NCBI GenBank assembly: GCA_017454745.1
Contig: JAFTCL010000001.1
Span: 186,001-250,000 of the forward strand
Reading direction: 5' to 3'
Source of the DNA: Kiritimatiellia bacterium
Lineage (GTDB): Bacteria; Verrucomicrobiota; Kiritimatiellia; RFP12; UBA1067
Length of the DNA stretch: 64,000 nucleotides
Shown: one piece after another, positions 53,585 to 63,277 of the stretch
Layout of the letters: each line of letters starts with the position of its first letter
Position numbering within the stretch: the first letter of the stretch is position 1
Translations under genes and position numbers: made by a program
Notes under the pieces: model-generated
What the model was told of the DNA's origin: nothing
What the model saw: the letters and a program-made list of their open reading frames with translations, nothing else
Databases searched by the model: none

Positions 53585-56077
53585 TTAGAACAGCGTCAAC
53601 TGGTTGTCGTTGCTCTGATTCTTTTTGTGCGATCGGGTACGGGCGAGTTTTGGCAGGCCGGACTCTTCTTTGCCCTCTTCGAGATTGAACAGAATCTCTT
53701 TGGAGCGCTCGATGATTTCCTGCGGCATTCCGGCCAGACGGGCCACGTGAATGCCGTAACTCTTATCGGCGGTTCCTCTGGCGATCCGGCGAAGGAACAC
53801 CACCGTATCCCCGTGCTCGCGCACCTGAACGGTGTAGTTCTTCACACCGGGCAGTGTGGCCGCCAAATCCGTCAACTCGTGATAGTGTGTGGCAAACAGA
53901 GTTTTGGCCTTCACCTTCGGGTTGTTATGTAGATACTCCGCCACCGCCCAAGCGATACTGATGCCGTCAAAGGTGCTGGTACCCCGCCCGATCTCATCCA
54001 GCACAATCAGCGATTTTGGGGTGGCGTTGTTCAGGATGTTGGCGGTTTCCTGCATCTCCACCATAAAGGTACTGCGTCCACGCGCCAGATCATCTCCGGC
54101 GCCGACGCGGGTAAACACCCGGTCGAGCAGCGGAATCCGGGCGGAGGATGCCGGCACGAATGACCCGATATGCGCCATCACCGCGATTAACGCCACTTGT
54201 CGGATATAGGTGGATTTACCGGCCATATTCGGCCCGGTAATCAGCGCAATCTGATTCAGCCCGCAGTCCAGCAGCGTGTCGTTGGGTACAAACTGCTCGG
54301 CATCCGGCAGCTGTTCGATCACCGGGTGTCGTCCGTCCCGAATATCAAGCGTGTCGTCATCGGTCATGGTCGGACGCACATATCCCAAAGCCAGCGCACG
54401 GTCGGCCAGCGCGGCCAACACATCGACGCAGGCAAGCGCGGCGGCAGTCTGCTGCACTTGCCCGGTACAGGCGGCGGCTCGATCGCGAACTTCGTTGAAA
54501 AGCTCGACTTCAAGCGCCACGGCCTTATCCTGGGCGCCATAGATTTTCTGTTCGTACTCCTTCAACTCTGGAGTAATGAAGCGTTCCGCGCCGACCAGCG
54601 TCTGGCGCCGTTCATACTCCGGCGGCGCCATTCCGGCCAGCCCCTTGGAAATCTCAATGTAGAAGCCGAACACCTTGTTATGGCGAACCTTCAGCGTTTT
54701 AATGCCGGTACGCTCCTGCTCCTGCGCCTGGTATTTGGCAAGCCAGCTGTGGCCTTCGGAGGACATGGCGCGCAACTCGTCCAGCGTGGCGTTGTAGCCG
54801 GGTCGGATGACCCCGCCGTCTTTCAAGGTCGGGGCCGGATCGTCAGCGATCGCCCGACCGATCAGGGCGGTCAGTTCCGGCAACGGATCAAGCCCTGCCG
54901 CTATTTCCCGCAACAAGGGGTCTTCCTGCGCACCCAGCCGCGCCTTTAAATCCGGCACCTGCAGCAATGACGCCGCCAATCCGACGAGGTCTCGCGCATT
55001 GCCGCGCCCGGATCCGATTCGGGCGATCAGCCGCTCCAAATCGCGGATTTCGCCCAACCGCTCCTGAAGCGTTCCGAGCAACATCCGCTGGCGGCACAGA
55101 AATTCCACCGCATCGTGGCGGGCGCGGATCTGCTCCATGCGGCGCAACGGGCGCACCGTCCAACTGCGAAGCAGCCGGGTACCCATCGGGGTTCGGGTCT
55201 GGTTCAACACCCCGAAGAGCGTGGCCTCGGCGGGCTTGCCTCGCTGGGGAATAAGGTCAAGGTGCTCACAAGTGCTTTCGTCCATCGTAAGGAATTCATT
55301 GGAGGCGCTGCGCTGCAATCCGCGCACATGGGCGATATTGTGGCGGAGCGAGTTCTGAACATAATGCAACAGACCCCCGGCGGCGCAAATCAGCGACGGT
55401 TCGCCTTCGCAACCGTAGCCTTCCAGCGAATGAACCTTGAAATGCCGCAACAGCGCATCGTAGGCGCATTCGTAACCCATCGTCCAGTCATCGACCTCGG
55501 TTATCGACCCGACGGAACTGTCGTTCAAAACCGATTCAAAACCGGCGCGCTGACCGGATGCCACCAGACACTCACTGGGGCGGTAACGTTTCAACTGCTC
55601 GGACAACCCGGTAAGAGTGTCAAACGGTTCCACCGAGAACGAACCGGTGGAAAGATCCATCAAGGACAATCCAAAAGTGTCTTTGACGCAGCAAACGGCG
55701 GCGATATAGTTGTTGCGGGTAGCGTCGAGAATCGAATCCTCCAGCACGGTGCCGGGCGTAACCACGCGGGTGACCTCGCGCCGGACTATGCCTTTGGCAG
55801 TGGCGGGGTCTTCCATCTGGTCGCACAGCGCGGCACGGCGGCCGGCGCGAATCAACTTGGCGAGATAAGAATCCACCGCGTGGTACGGCACGCCGCACAT
55901 CGGAACCCCGGCCCGTTTGGTAAGGGTCAACCCCATGATTTGGGATGCCTCAGCGGCATCATCAAAAAACATCTCGTAAAAATCCCCCAATCGGAACATC
56001 AGAATCACGCCCGCAGGCAGTTCCGATTTGATGCGGCGGTACTGCCGCATCATGGGGGTCAACTCTTCGCCAGCCAT
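53585..56077 (-). CDS. mutS: DNA mismatch repair protein MutS
   Basis: 830 residues, near the usual 850. The mismatch-recognition domain contains FRLGDFYEMFFDDA with the Phe-x-Glu wedge. The ATPase has GPNMAGKSTYIRQ near residue 615, Walker B VLDEIGRGTSTFDG and the ATHYHEL segment. The last five residues, QLTLF, fit the beta-clamp-binding pentapeptide consensus and lie at the extreme C-terminus. No mutL is adjacent. It converges on the CotH gene with an 8-base gap. Confidence 0.98.
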   Translation of the reverse strand: MAGEELTPMMRQYRRIKSELPAGVILMFRLGDFYEMFFDDAAEASQIMGLTLTKRAGVPMCGVPYHAVDSYLAKLIRAGRRAALCDQMEDPATAKGIVRREVTRVVTPGTVLEDSILDATRNNYIAAVCCVKDTFGLSLMDLSTGSFSVEPFDTLTGLSEQLKRYRPSECLVASGQRAGFESVLNDSSVGSITEVDDWTMGYECAYDALLRHFKVHSLEGYGCEGEPSLICAAGGLLHYVQNSLRHNIAHVRGLQRSASNEFLTMDESTCEHLDLIPQRGKPAEATLFGVLNQTRTPMGTRLLRSWTVRPLRRMEQIRARHDAVEFLCRQRMLLGTLQERLGEIRDLERLIARIGSGRGNARDLVGLAASLLQVPDLKARLGAQEDPLLREIAAGLDPLPELTALIGRAIADDPAPTLKDGGVIRPGYNATLDELRAMSSEGHSWLAKYQAQEQERTGIKTLKVRHNKVFGFYIEISKGLAGMAPPEYERRQTLVGAERFITPELKEYEQKIYGAQDKAVALEVELFNEVRDRAAACTGQVQQTAAALACVDVLAALADRALALGYVRPTMTDDDTLDIRDGRHPVIEQLPDAEQFVPNDTLLDCGLNQIALITGPNMAGKSTYIRQVALIAVMAHIGSFVPASSARIPLLDRVFTRVGAGDDLARGRSTFMVEMQETANILNNATPKSLIVLDEIGRGTSTFDGISIAWAVAEYLHNNPKVKAKTLFATHYHELTDLAATLPGVKNYTVQVREHGDTVVFLRRIARGTADKSYGIHVARLAGMPQEIIERSKEILFNLEEGKEESGLPKLARTRSHKKNQSNDNQLTLF

Positions 56078-56096
56078 CTTCCCTCCAGTTTACACA

Positions 56097-59000
56097 CTAC
56101 ATCATAATTATAATGGTGCCGCCCGGCACGTAGGCTGCTTCGACAACCGCCTGGCGCACGCGGATCTTCCAACCCTTCGGCAAATCGACACCCTCTGGGC
56201 ATCCGGTAATCGTGCCGGTTGCGGTCATCAACGGCACCGCCGTTTCGCGGGCCGCCAACAAATCCGCTTGCGGAATCTCGACTTTAGCCGCATCGCCGAA
56301 TGACAAATCGCCGGAAACCGCGATCAAACTGTCAGACTCGGCGCCTAACTGCGAAACCACCGTCCCGTTGACCCTGAGACCACCGGTGATGGACATCGTG
56401 GCGGGCTGGCCGTCCTTGTCCATCGCGCCCAACTCGCCGTCCACCGTGACCGCCTCGCCTACCGTAACCGCGCCGTCTCCGTGGAGGGCGCCGTCCTCAT
56501 CCACCGTTACCGCTTCCGCAGAAGTTCCGTCGCCGACGAGTTCCAGCAATCCCGCCTTGACGGCGACATTAGCGAACCGGCTGGTTCCCTCCAGACGCAC
56601 CGTTCCGACGCCGCGCTTCTCAACGGTCGAGCCGGCGACGGAGGTCGTAAGCAATGTGCCGGCGGAGGTGAGCAGATTCGTCACGTCAAAGTGGAGCGCA
56701 CCTTTCTTCAAGTCAACCGTGATGCCCGAAGCGGAGGAAATGTCGGCACCGTCGGTCAGAATCAGCTGGCCCGCGCCCCGTTTATCCAGTGTAGCCGCGT
56801 TGCTGTTGTTGTTGACGATCGGCCCCGACCAGTAGACCTCGGCGTTGGCGTTGTTCTTGCCGATCTCGACTATACGGGCCGCGCCGTCAAAATTGACGCC
56901 GGCGGTCCAGTAGAGCGGATGCGTGGAGTTGCCGTTCTGGAGGCGGAGGCGTTTCGGCGTGAATTTGTGGTAATCTTCGGAGGTAGCCCACGTCAGCATT
57001 GCGTTTCCGTCATTAGCTTTTAGCGAGACGGTCAGCGGCCCGCCATACGCGGAGAAGCCGCCGCCAAACTGCGAACCGGGATCCCGAATCGCAAGATCCT
57101 CGATCTGCCGCGATTTGGTACCCCAGAAAACCATACCCGGCTCGCAGCCGACCCGCCGATCAATCACGCCGGAGGTTTCGATGATGCCCTCGCCCACGCT
57201 GGTATCGTTCTCGTCCATCTCCCCGAAGAGTATCCGGGATTGTGGAGAAAGCGTCGCAATCGACGGAATCCGGAGTACGCCCATCACGATGTAGAGGCCA
57301 TCGAAACCGGAAAGGTCGCCGTTCAACTCAAGGACACCCGCCTTGCCGCCACCGGCCCACTCCGCCGTGTAGATCGCCCCACGCCCGAAGAGCGGACCGT
57401 TCACAGTCGCCGTGACCTGATAGATGCCGCGATCTCCCATGAACGAAAGCACTGCATCCTTCGCGACATGGATTCCGCGATTCTCATGGAGCGTGAGCTG
57501 TCCTTTACCGTTCTTGGCGCGGATCTGCGACAACCCCTGCGCAACAATGTTGACGCAAGGATGCTCAGGCACGGCGCCCAACGCTCCATCGTCCATCACG
57601 TCAATCGCCACGTCGTTTATGTATGTGCCTCCCGAATAGGTGTTGGCGGTATTGGCCAACCGGACCGACGGTCCTGTCTTTATGAGCACTTTGTTGCTTC
57701 CGGTGGCGTTTTTGTAGCCGGAAACGACCAGTGCGGTGGGATGGGCCGCGTCTGCATCGACAATCTTGGACTCGATGATGGCGTAATCGGCTTCGCCGCT
57801 CCGGCGGCCTTTAACATGCATATCATGCAGGATCAGATCCTTACCGTTGCCGGAAGTTAACTCGCCGTTGAGAATACGCGTAACGGCATCGCCTCCCTTG
57901 AAAATCACCATGCCGCTGCTAACCGTAGTTTTCTGTGACAGGGTCAGCTGAATCCCGGAGTTAAGCAGCATACTGTTCACCGATGCGGCATCCGCGGTCA
58001 GATTCGCGGTCAGCTCGACATTTGCGTCCGGTCCGAAGGCACTGTCGTACTGCGTGAAAGGCACCAGCGTTTTACCAGCCGCGTCGTAGGCGACCAAACC
58101 GCCCAGCGACTCGTTGCTCGCGTTCACGGCAATCGCGCCGACGACGATTGGCGATGTAGTCCCGGAAAGCATTCCCGGCGCAACAGCGTTCAGTTGCCAC
58201 GAGAAGGTGTCGGCGGTGCCGTTCGGCTGGGCATAAAAGACCGCGCCCGCCTCGCGGTCGGCGAGTGTGCCAATGGTGAGCAGCGACGAGCCCGCGCAGC
58301 GTCCGGCGCCAATACTGTCCTTGCCCGCCCCCAGCGTAAGCGGACCGAAGGTCTGGCCGCTCGCCGTCTCTTCAGAGGCCGCGCCGCTCATCAGCAGCTT
58401 GGATTCCGAAGCCCGGTATCCGCCGAGCCTGACGGGAATCGACGCCGGAAGACGGTCAGTCACGCTATCGTTCACTTCCGCCGTCGAACCGCCAATATCC
58501 AGCGTACCCTCAACAGTGACGTTCGTGACACCGTTGACCGCCTTCGCGGCCATATACGCCGTGCCTCCGTCGATTACCGAGAAGGTAGTCGGCCACTCCA
58601 GTTCATCTTCCGCACGTTCTGGCAGGATCAAAGTGTTCATATTACCCGCGATGCGGATCGGCCCCATAGCGTTGGGGGCCAGCGTGACGGTGGCCGCCGC
58701 CGAACGCGTCGGCTGAATCTTGGCGGCCGTACCCATCGAGAAGGTGACGGTGACAACATCACCCTCGGCAAAACCCTCGCCCGGACAGGTGACGATCACG
58801 TTCGTTACGCAATGGTTGTCATAGTCGATCTGGGCGATCGCCGTCGCCCGTTGCCCGCTCCCGCCGGAAATCGTAACGGTGGGCGGGATGAGATACCCGG
58901 CGCCGGAATCGGTCAACGTCACCGCCGCCACACCATACCCATCTGGCGCACGGATAAGCGCCGCCTTGCGGAGTTGAGTCTGATTATTCCCCTTTTTGCG

Positions 59001-60179
59001 CGTGTTGCGAAACGTCATGCCCTTTTCGTACACGCGGATGATCAAATTGCTGAACAAATTGACCTGATCCGATTCTTTGAGATTCTCAAACGTGCCGCCG
59101 TTGAACGCCAGATACGCCGTTCCGGCGGTGGAATCGTCGAACCGCCGAAATTCCGCTGCGGCGGTCAGCACGCCGTCATCAACCAGATTGACCTGCGAAA
59201 CTTCAGTTCCGGTCTTGTAATGTCCGGCACAGAAGATAAAGTTTCCAAAAAACTTCGCCCAACCGTTCCCCGCCACGGTAAAGGTATTGTCACCCGGCTG
59301 GGCGGACTCTTGGGCTCGGGCGTTCAGTGCCGCTTGGCGGCTGCACAGAAACGCGCCGCCATCGATATAGACATCGCTGCGGCTTCCGGAGTTATCACCC
59401 ATGGTGAAGTTGCCACCCGTTCCAATCTCCGTCTTGCCGCCATGCTGGTAGAATCCCGCCATGCACCCTTTGTTGACGCTCATGTGCGTGACGGTGGCAT
59501 CAGGGAGAATCAAATGGCCGTCGAACAGTTCATACGACCCGAGGGTGTTTTCGTTGTGAGCGATGCTGAACTCCTTGGGGGCGGTGACAATTCCGCCACG
59601 CTGGATCAGACCACCCGCCGTGTTCGATCCACGCCCCACGAAAAGGTACTGGGCGCTAAGCGATGCCGTATCCGTCACGGTGATGCGCCCGCCGGGGGAA
59701 CTGCCGCCCGCAATCAGGAGATTGCCGAGCAGCGAAACGCGGGAATCCCCGACGATATCTAGAAACGAATAGTGTCCGGCGGCCTTGTTGGCATCCGCAG
59801 AAACATTCAAGGCGTGGCTGCCCGCATAGCAGATGTCAAAATCCAAATCCTTCACCACCACATGCCCTTCGCTGAAGTTGATACAGATATTGGTGTTGAC
59901 CAGATAGCGGGCTTCAGGGGAAAGACCCTCCCAAATGACGGTTTTCCCACCCTGCGCGTTAATACCAATCTGGGCGGGTGGTGGCGTCCCGATTTTGACT
60001 GTAACGTCTTTCGTATAAGTTCCGGAAAAATCGGCACGTTTTTCGGTTTCTGCAAAATTCGGCACAACCCCGTTCGCCCAATTCGAGGCATCCTCCCAGT
60101 CGCCGTTGCGGTCGACAACCCAATTGCTAGCCAAAACCGCAACCGGAATCCCAGCCATTAACATCCATCTTTTAATCAT
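56097..60179 (-). CDS. Giant secreted protein with autotransporter-associated beta-strand repeats
   Basis: 1,360 residues from the ATG at 60179 (AAGGAGTG upstream); earlier in-frame ATGs lack a site. Signal peptide IKRWMLMAGIPVAVLA, then the typical repeat-family start WVVDRNGDWEDASNWANGVVP. Beta-strand repeats fill most of the chain, with turns such as ANTYSGGTYINDV and LDKRGAGQLILTDGADIS. A short glycine-rich block (GYLIPPTVTISGGSGQRA) is an outlier near 440. The C-terminus ends PGGTIIIMM, the same type of tail as in three other giant proteins here. No barrel is present. Surface or extracellular location is inferred. Confidence 0.8.
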   Translation of the reverse strand: MIKRWMLMAGIPVAVLASNWVVDRNGDWEDASNWANGVVPNFAETEKRADFSGTYTKDVTVKIGTPPPAQIGINAQGGKTVIWEGLSPEARYLVNTNICINFSEGHVVVKDLDFDICYAGSHALNVSADANKAAGHYSFLDIVGDSRVSLLGNLLIAGGSSPGGRITVTDTASLSAQYLFVGRGSNTAGGLIQRGGIVTAPKEFSIAHNENTLGSYELFDGHLILPDATVTHMSVNKGCMAGFYQHGGKTEIGTGGNFTMGDNSGSRSDVYIDGGAFLCSRQAALNARAQESAQPGDNTFTVAGNGWAKFFGNFIFCAGHYKTGTEVSQVNLVDDGVLTAAAEFRRFDDSTAGTAYLAFNGGTFENLKESDQVNLFSNLIIRVYEKGMTFRNTRKKGNNQTQLRKAALIRAPDGYGVAAVTLTDSGAGYLIPPTVTISGGSGQRATAIAQIDYDNHCVTNVIVTCPGEGFAEGDVVTVTFSMGTAAKIQPTRSAAATVTLAPNAMGPIRIAGNMNTLILPERAEDELEWPTTFSVIDGGTAYMAAKAVNGVTNVTVEGTLDIGGSTAEVNDSVTDRLPASIPVRLGGYRASESKLLMSGAASEETASGQTFGPLTLGAGKDSIGAGRCAGSSLLTIGTLADREAGAVFYAQPNGTADTFSWQLNAVAPGMLSGTTSPIVVGAIAVNASNESLGGLVAYDAAGKTLVPFTQYDSAFGPDANVELTANLTADAASVNSMLLNSGIQLTLSQKTTVSSGMVIFKGGDAVTRILNGELTSGNGKDLILHDMHVKGRRSGEADYAIIESKIVDADAAHPTALVVSGYKNATGSNKVLIKTGPSVRLANTANTYSGGTYINDVAIDVMDDGALGAVPEHPCVNIVAQGLSQIRAKNGKGQLTLHENRGIHVAKDAVLSFMGDRGIYQVTATVNGPLFGRGAIYTAEWAGGGKAGVLELNGDLSGFDGLYIVMGVLRIPSIATLSPQSRILFGEMDENDTSVGEGIIETSGVIDRRVGCEPGMVFWGTKSRQIEDLAIRDPGSQFGGGFSAYGGPLTVSLKANDGNAMLTWATSEDYHKFTPKRLRLQNGNSTHPLYWTAGVNFDGAARIVEIGKNNANAEVYWSGPIVNNNSNAATLDKRGAGQLILTDGADISSASGITVDLKKGALHFDVTNLLTSAGTLLTTSVAGSTVEKRGVGTVRLEGTSRFANVAVKAGLLELVGDGTSAEAVTVDEDGALHGDGAVTVGEAVTVDGELGAMDKDGQPATMSITGGLRVNGTVVSQLGAESDSLIAVSGDLSFGDAAKVEIPQADLLAARETAVPLMTATGTITGCPEGVDLPKGWKIRVRQAVVEAAYVPGGTIIIMM

Positions 60180-60403
60180 GCGTACACTCCTTGTTTTGTT
60201 ATGCGTACCCGCCCGCATCGAAATCCGTTCAAGTCGCACTGAAAACTACAATCACCATTACTAGTATTCTGCAATAGTGGTGTCCATATAACGAGACATT
60301 TCAATCTCTCACAATGAACACTCCATCCTAAAAACGCCGCAAAGTTTACCAAAAAACCGGCGGAACGGTCAAGTGAAATCCACCCGCGAAAACGAACGGA
60401 AGG

Positions 60404-61075
60404 TCACACCAGCAATCCGTCGCGCAATTCCAGACAACGGTCGCAGAGATTCGCGGTCTCGGGCGAATGCGTGACCATCACCACCGCCAACCTGCCGGAA
60501 CCGGAGAGCGAAAAGAGCAGATCCATGACCTGGCCGCCCGTGGCGCGGTCAAGATTGCCGGTCGGCTCGTCGGCCAAGATAACATCCGGTTCGTTCATCA
60601 AGGCCCGCGCAATGGCCACGCGCTGCTGCTCGCCGCCCGAAAGTTCCAGCGGCTTGTGGGTGGATCGGTCGGACAGCCCCACCTGGCTCAACAATGACAG
60701 GGCGCGGTCGCGCATCTGCCGCCGCGTCAGACTGGTCACGCCGGTCAACGCCGGCAGCATGACATTCTCGGTGACATCCATCTCGGGCAACAGATGGTAA
60801 GCCTGAAAAACAAATCCGATTTTGGCGGCACGGATGGCGGCGCACTGGAACTGGCTGCCGAAATAAAGCTCCCGCCCGTCCACCTCCACCGAACCGCTGT
60901 CCGGCTTGTCGAGTCCGCCCAACACGTGCAAAAGGGTGCTTTTGCCGGCCCCGCTGCGTCCGACAATCGCCACCCGTTCCCCGGCGCTGACACTGATCGA
61001 CGCGCCCTTCAACACCTCAACGATTTTGTGGGGCAAATGGTACGTCTTGAACAAATTTGTCGCCTTGAGAATCAT
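60404..61075 (-). CDS. lolD: Lipoprotein-releasing ABC transporter ATPase LolD
   Basis: 223 residues. Walker A GRSGAGKST, Q-loop FVFQAYHLLPEMDV, signature LSGGEQQRVAIARAL, Walker B VILADEP, followed by TGNLD and the H-loop VMVTHS: all intact and of the LolD/MacB subgroup. Energises release of mature lipoproteins from the inner membrane. It is the last gene of an operon with the LolC/E-type permease and the exported protein between them (14-base gap). The region 60240-60403 upstream of the giant protein contains no gene. Confidence 0.92.
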   Translation of the reverse strand: MILKATNLFKTYHLPHKIVEVLKGASISVSAGERVAIVGRSGAGKSTLLHVLGGLDKPDSGSVEVDGRELYFGSQFQCAAIRAAKIGFVFQAYHLLPEMDVTENVMLPALTGVTSLTRRQMRDRALSLLSQVGLSDRSTHKPLELSGGEQQRVAIARALMNEPDVILADEPTGNLDRATGGQVMDLLFSLSGSGRLAVVMVTHSPETANLCDRCLELRDGLLV

Positions 61076-61089
61076 ACGCCACCGTCAAA

Positions 61090-62046
61090 TCACATGAAAT
61101 CCCGCAGGAAAAGCTTGTCTTCCTCCAGCTGCAGCCGCTTCCATGCCTTGGTCTGCCGGGTAACTTCGTCCGCCTGCCGCTCAAAATCGTCCGGGTAAAG
61201 TTTCTGTGCCCGCTCGCGGATTTTGGCGGCGACATCCGGCGGCACGGGAATGTCAAACTTGTCGGCCGGCTTGGCGGCCACCTTCGGTTCCTCCGTTTCC
61301 GGCGGAACGACTGGTTCTTGCGGAACGGCCGTTTCCGGCGGCGTGGCCGTCGCAGGCGGTGCGGCCGGATTATTTTCTACGGTCTTTGCTTCGCCTTTGG
61401 GATCCTGAACGGGTTTAGGTTCCGCCAATTCCGGCTTTTTTATCGGCGGCTCTTCCCCGGAAGCGTCATTATCGTCCGCCCCGTCATCCCCAAGCAACCG
61501 CTTTCCGGGCGAATAAAGACCGGGAAAAACCGGCTCCCAAGCGTTACGCTGCCACGCGCCGCTGCTGCAAAAAATCTTGAAAATCCGTCCGTTGCGCAAC
61601 AAACGCACCACCACGCCGCGGACTTTTCGAAACTTTTCCACATTCGGGTTGTACCCGTTTTTAGGCGGGTTTTTCGGGCAAAAAAAACGAATAGAGGAGG
61701 TTCGTCCCGGAGACACGGCGAGCGAATTGGTGATGGAATAGCGGGGCGAGGTGTCCTTGCCGCCCGAAATCATCGGTATCATCTCGACCTGGATCTTCTC
61801 CTCCTCCTTGCCGTTCCACACGCATTCCACCAGATAAATCGCGTACTGGCGCCCGTCGCGACGCATCTCTTTAGACTCCGGGTTCCCGGTAACATGGCCC
61901 TTGGAGCTGACGCGCAAGACGCAAGGATTGGCGCGGGAAAACCGCAGGTCGTCCGCGTTCTGCGCTGCGGCGGCCGCCGCCCACACCAGCGCCAACAAAA
62001 ACAACGCCTCTTTTATCCGTCGCAACATAACTCTTCTTCGCTCCAT
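61090..62046 (-). CDS. Exported proline/glutamate-rich protein of unknown function between Lol genes
   Basis: 318 residues. A signal peptide (RRIKEALFLLALVWAAAAAAQ) is followed by a beta-rich domain of about 140 residues (QYAIYLVECVWNG, IRFFCPKNPPKNGYN), a Pro/Glu/Ala linker (about 190-270) and a helical end (VAAKIRERAQKLYPDDFERQ). I do not recognise a family. The first ATG overlaps the stop of the permease gene (TAATG); an ATG six codons later has better purine-rich upstream sequence. Position inside the Lol operon suggests a periplasmic role in lipoprotein or envelope handling, by context only. Confidence 0.7.
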   Translation of the reverse strand: MERRRVMLRRIKEALFLLALVWAAAAAAQNADDLRFSRANPCVLRVSSKGHVTGNPESKEMRRDGRQYAIYLVECVWNGKEEEKIQVEMIPMISGGKDTSPRYSITNSLAVSPGRTSSIRFFCPKNPPKNGYNPNVEKFRKVRGVVVRLLRNGRIFKIFCSSGAWQRNAWEPVFPGLYSPGKRLLGDDGADDNDASGEEPPIKKPELAEPKPVQDPKGEAKTVENNPAAPPATATPPETAVPQEPVVPPETEEPKVAAKPADKFDIPVPPDVAAKIRERAQKLYPDDFERQADEVTRQTKAWKRLQLEEDKLFLRDFM

Positions 62047-63272
62047 TAACTGTCGTGCAAGGCCTTTACGGGATCCATCCGGGACGCTCGCCAGGCGGGT
62101 ATGAAACTGGCCACCGTGCAGAACAGAATCACCGACACCGCGACATCCGCCACCTCTTTAGGTATCACCCGCCAAGGGATCTCCGAAAGTCCGTAAACCG
62201 ATTTCGGGAACACCTCCACGCCCAAACGGGCCAAGCCGTCCACCATGTTCTGCAGGTTGTTGAGCACTAAAAACGCGGCCCCGACGCCCAATACCGTGCC
62301 GATCAGGCACTGGATCCAGCCGTGCAACACAAAAGCCATCATCACCTGGCGCGGGGAAAAACCAAGCGCCTTCAACAATCCGATCTCGTCGGTCTTTTGC
62401 ACTGTCAACACGATCAGCGTGTTGGTCACGCAGAAAATCGCCACAATGGTGATGAACATCAGCAGCATCACCATCATGTTCTTCTCCACCGCCAATGCGT
62501 TGAACAGCTGGCTGTCCACCTCCTGCCAAGTCTGAACCCGGAACGAAGGCGCGAGGGTTCGGACATCGGACACCACCTTGGAGAACCGCTTGACATTCTG
62601 CGGCGCATCGGCCTTGAGATGGATTGAATACGCCCCGGAGGTGATCCCCATCAAGTCGCGGGCGACATCAAGCGAGGTAATCACGAACTCGGAGTCGAAA
62701 TCCCGTTGGCCCGAATCGAAAATCCCGGTTATTCTGAGTCGCTCCGGAAGATACAGCTCGTCCTTGCTGACCAGATTCATCGGTGAATAAACGAAAATCT
62801 CGTCGCCGATCCCAACCCGCAGCGTGTGCGCCAAATCGCAACCGACCACAATCGAGTCGCCCTCCAACTCCAGTGGGCCGTGCAGCATCTGCTCCAGCTT
62901 CATCACCTTGGCGATTCGCTTCGGGTCAACCCCCAGCAGAATCGGCGCGACCACGGAACGACGGTGTTCCACCATCACCCGCGTCTCCAACCCCGGAGTT
63001 GCGGCAACCACCCCGTCCACCTGCTCCAACCGGCGGCAGACCTCCTCTTCGCCGTGGATAATTGTTCCGCCTAACGGGGAAAGCACAATGTGGGGCTTGA
63101 ATTCAAGGATCTTCTGCTCCCACATATCCCCGAAACCGGTCATGACCGCCCGGACGATAATCACAATTGCGACGCCGAGTATCACGCCCAAAACGGATAT
63201 CAGCGTCACAATCGATGAGAACGACCTTTTGGGCCTCAGGTACTTAAGGGCCAAAAACAGCGGAAACGGCAT
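62046..63272 (-). CDS. LolC/LolE-type lipoprotein-releasing permease
   Basis: 408 residues, typical for LolC/E. An N-terminal helix (about 20-46, VTLISVLGVILGVAIVIIVR) precedes the periplasmic MacB-like domain (about 50-270), then the FtsX-type three-helix block (about 275-395) with the ending PAWRASRMDPVKAL. One gene only, so the transporter is probably a homodimer of the LolF-like kind found outside enterobacteria. With LolD it extracts lipoproteins from the inner membrane for transfer to the outer membrane. It starts 5 bases after the toroid-protein stop. Confidence 0.9.
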   Translation of the reverse strand: MPFPLFLALKYLRPKRSFSSIVTLISVLGVILGVAIVIIVRAVMTGFGDMWEQKILEFKPHIVLSPLGGTIIHGEEEVCRRLEQVDGVVAATPGLETRVMVEHRRSVVAPILLGVDPKRIAKVMKLEQMLHGPLELEGDSIVVGCDLAHTLRVGIGDEIFVYSPMNLVSKDELYLPERLRITGIFDSGQRDFDSEFVITSLDVARDLMGITSGAYSIHLKADAPQNVKRFSKVVSDVRTLAPSFRVQTWQEVDSQLFNALAVEKNMMVMLLMFITIVAIFCVTNTLIVLTVQKTDEIGLLKALGFSPRQVMMAFVLHGWIQCLIGTVLGVGAAFLVLNNLQNMVDGLARLGVEVFPKSVYGLSEIPWRVIPKEVADVAVSVILFCTVASFIPAWRASRMDPVKALHDS

Positions 63273-63277
63273 AAGGC

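Noticed and set aside
53024..53932. Plus-strand frame of about 300 codons across the CotH-mutS junction
   Set aside because: It overlaps two strong genes in other frames and has no recognisable sequence features.
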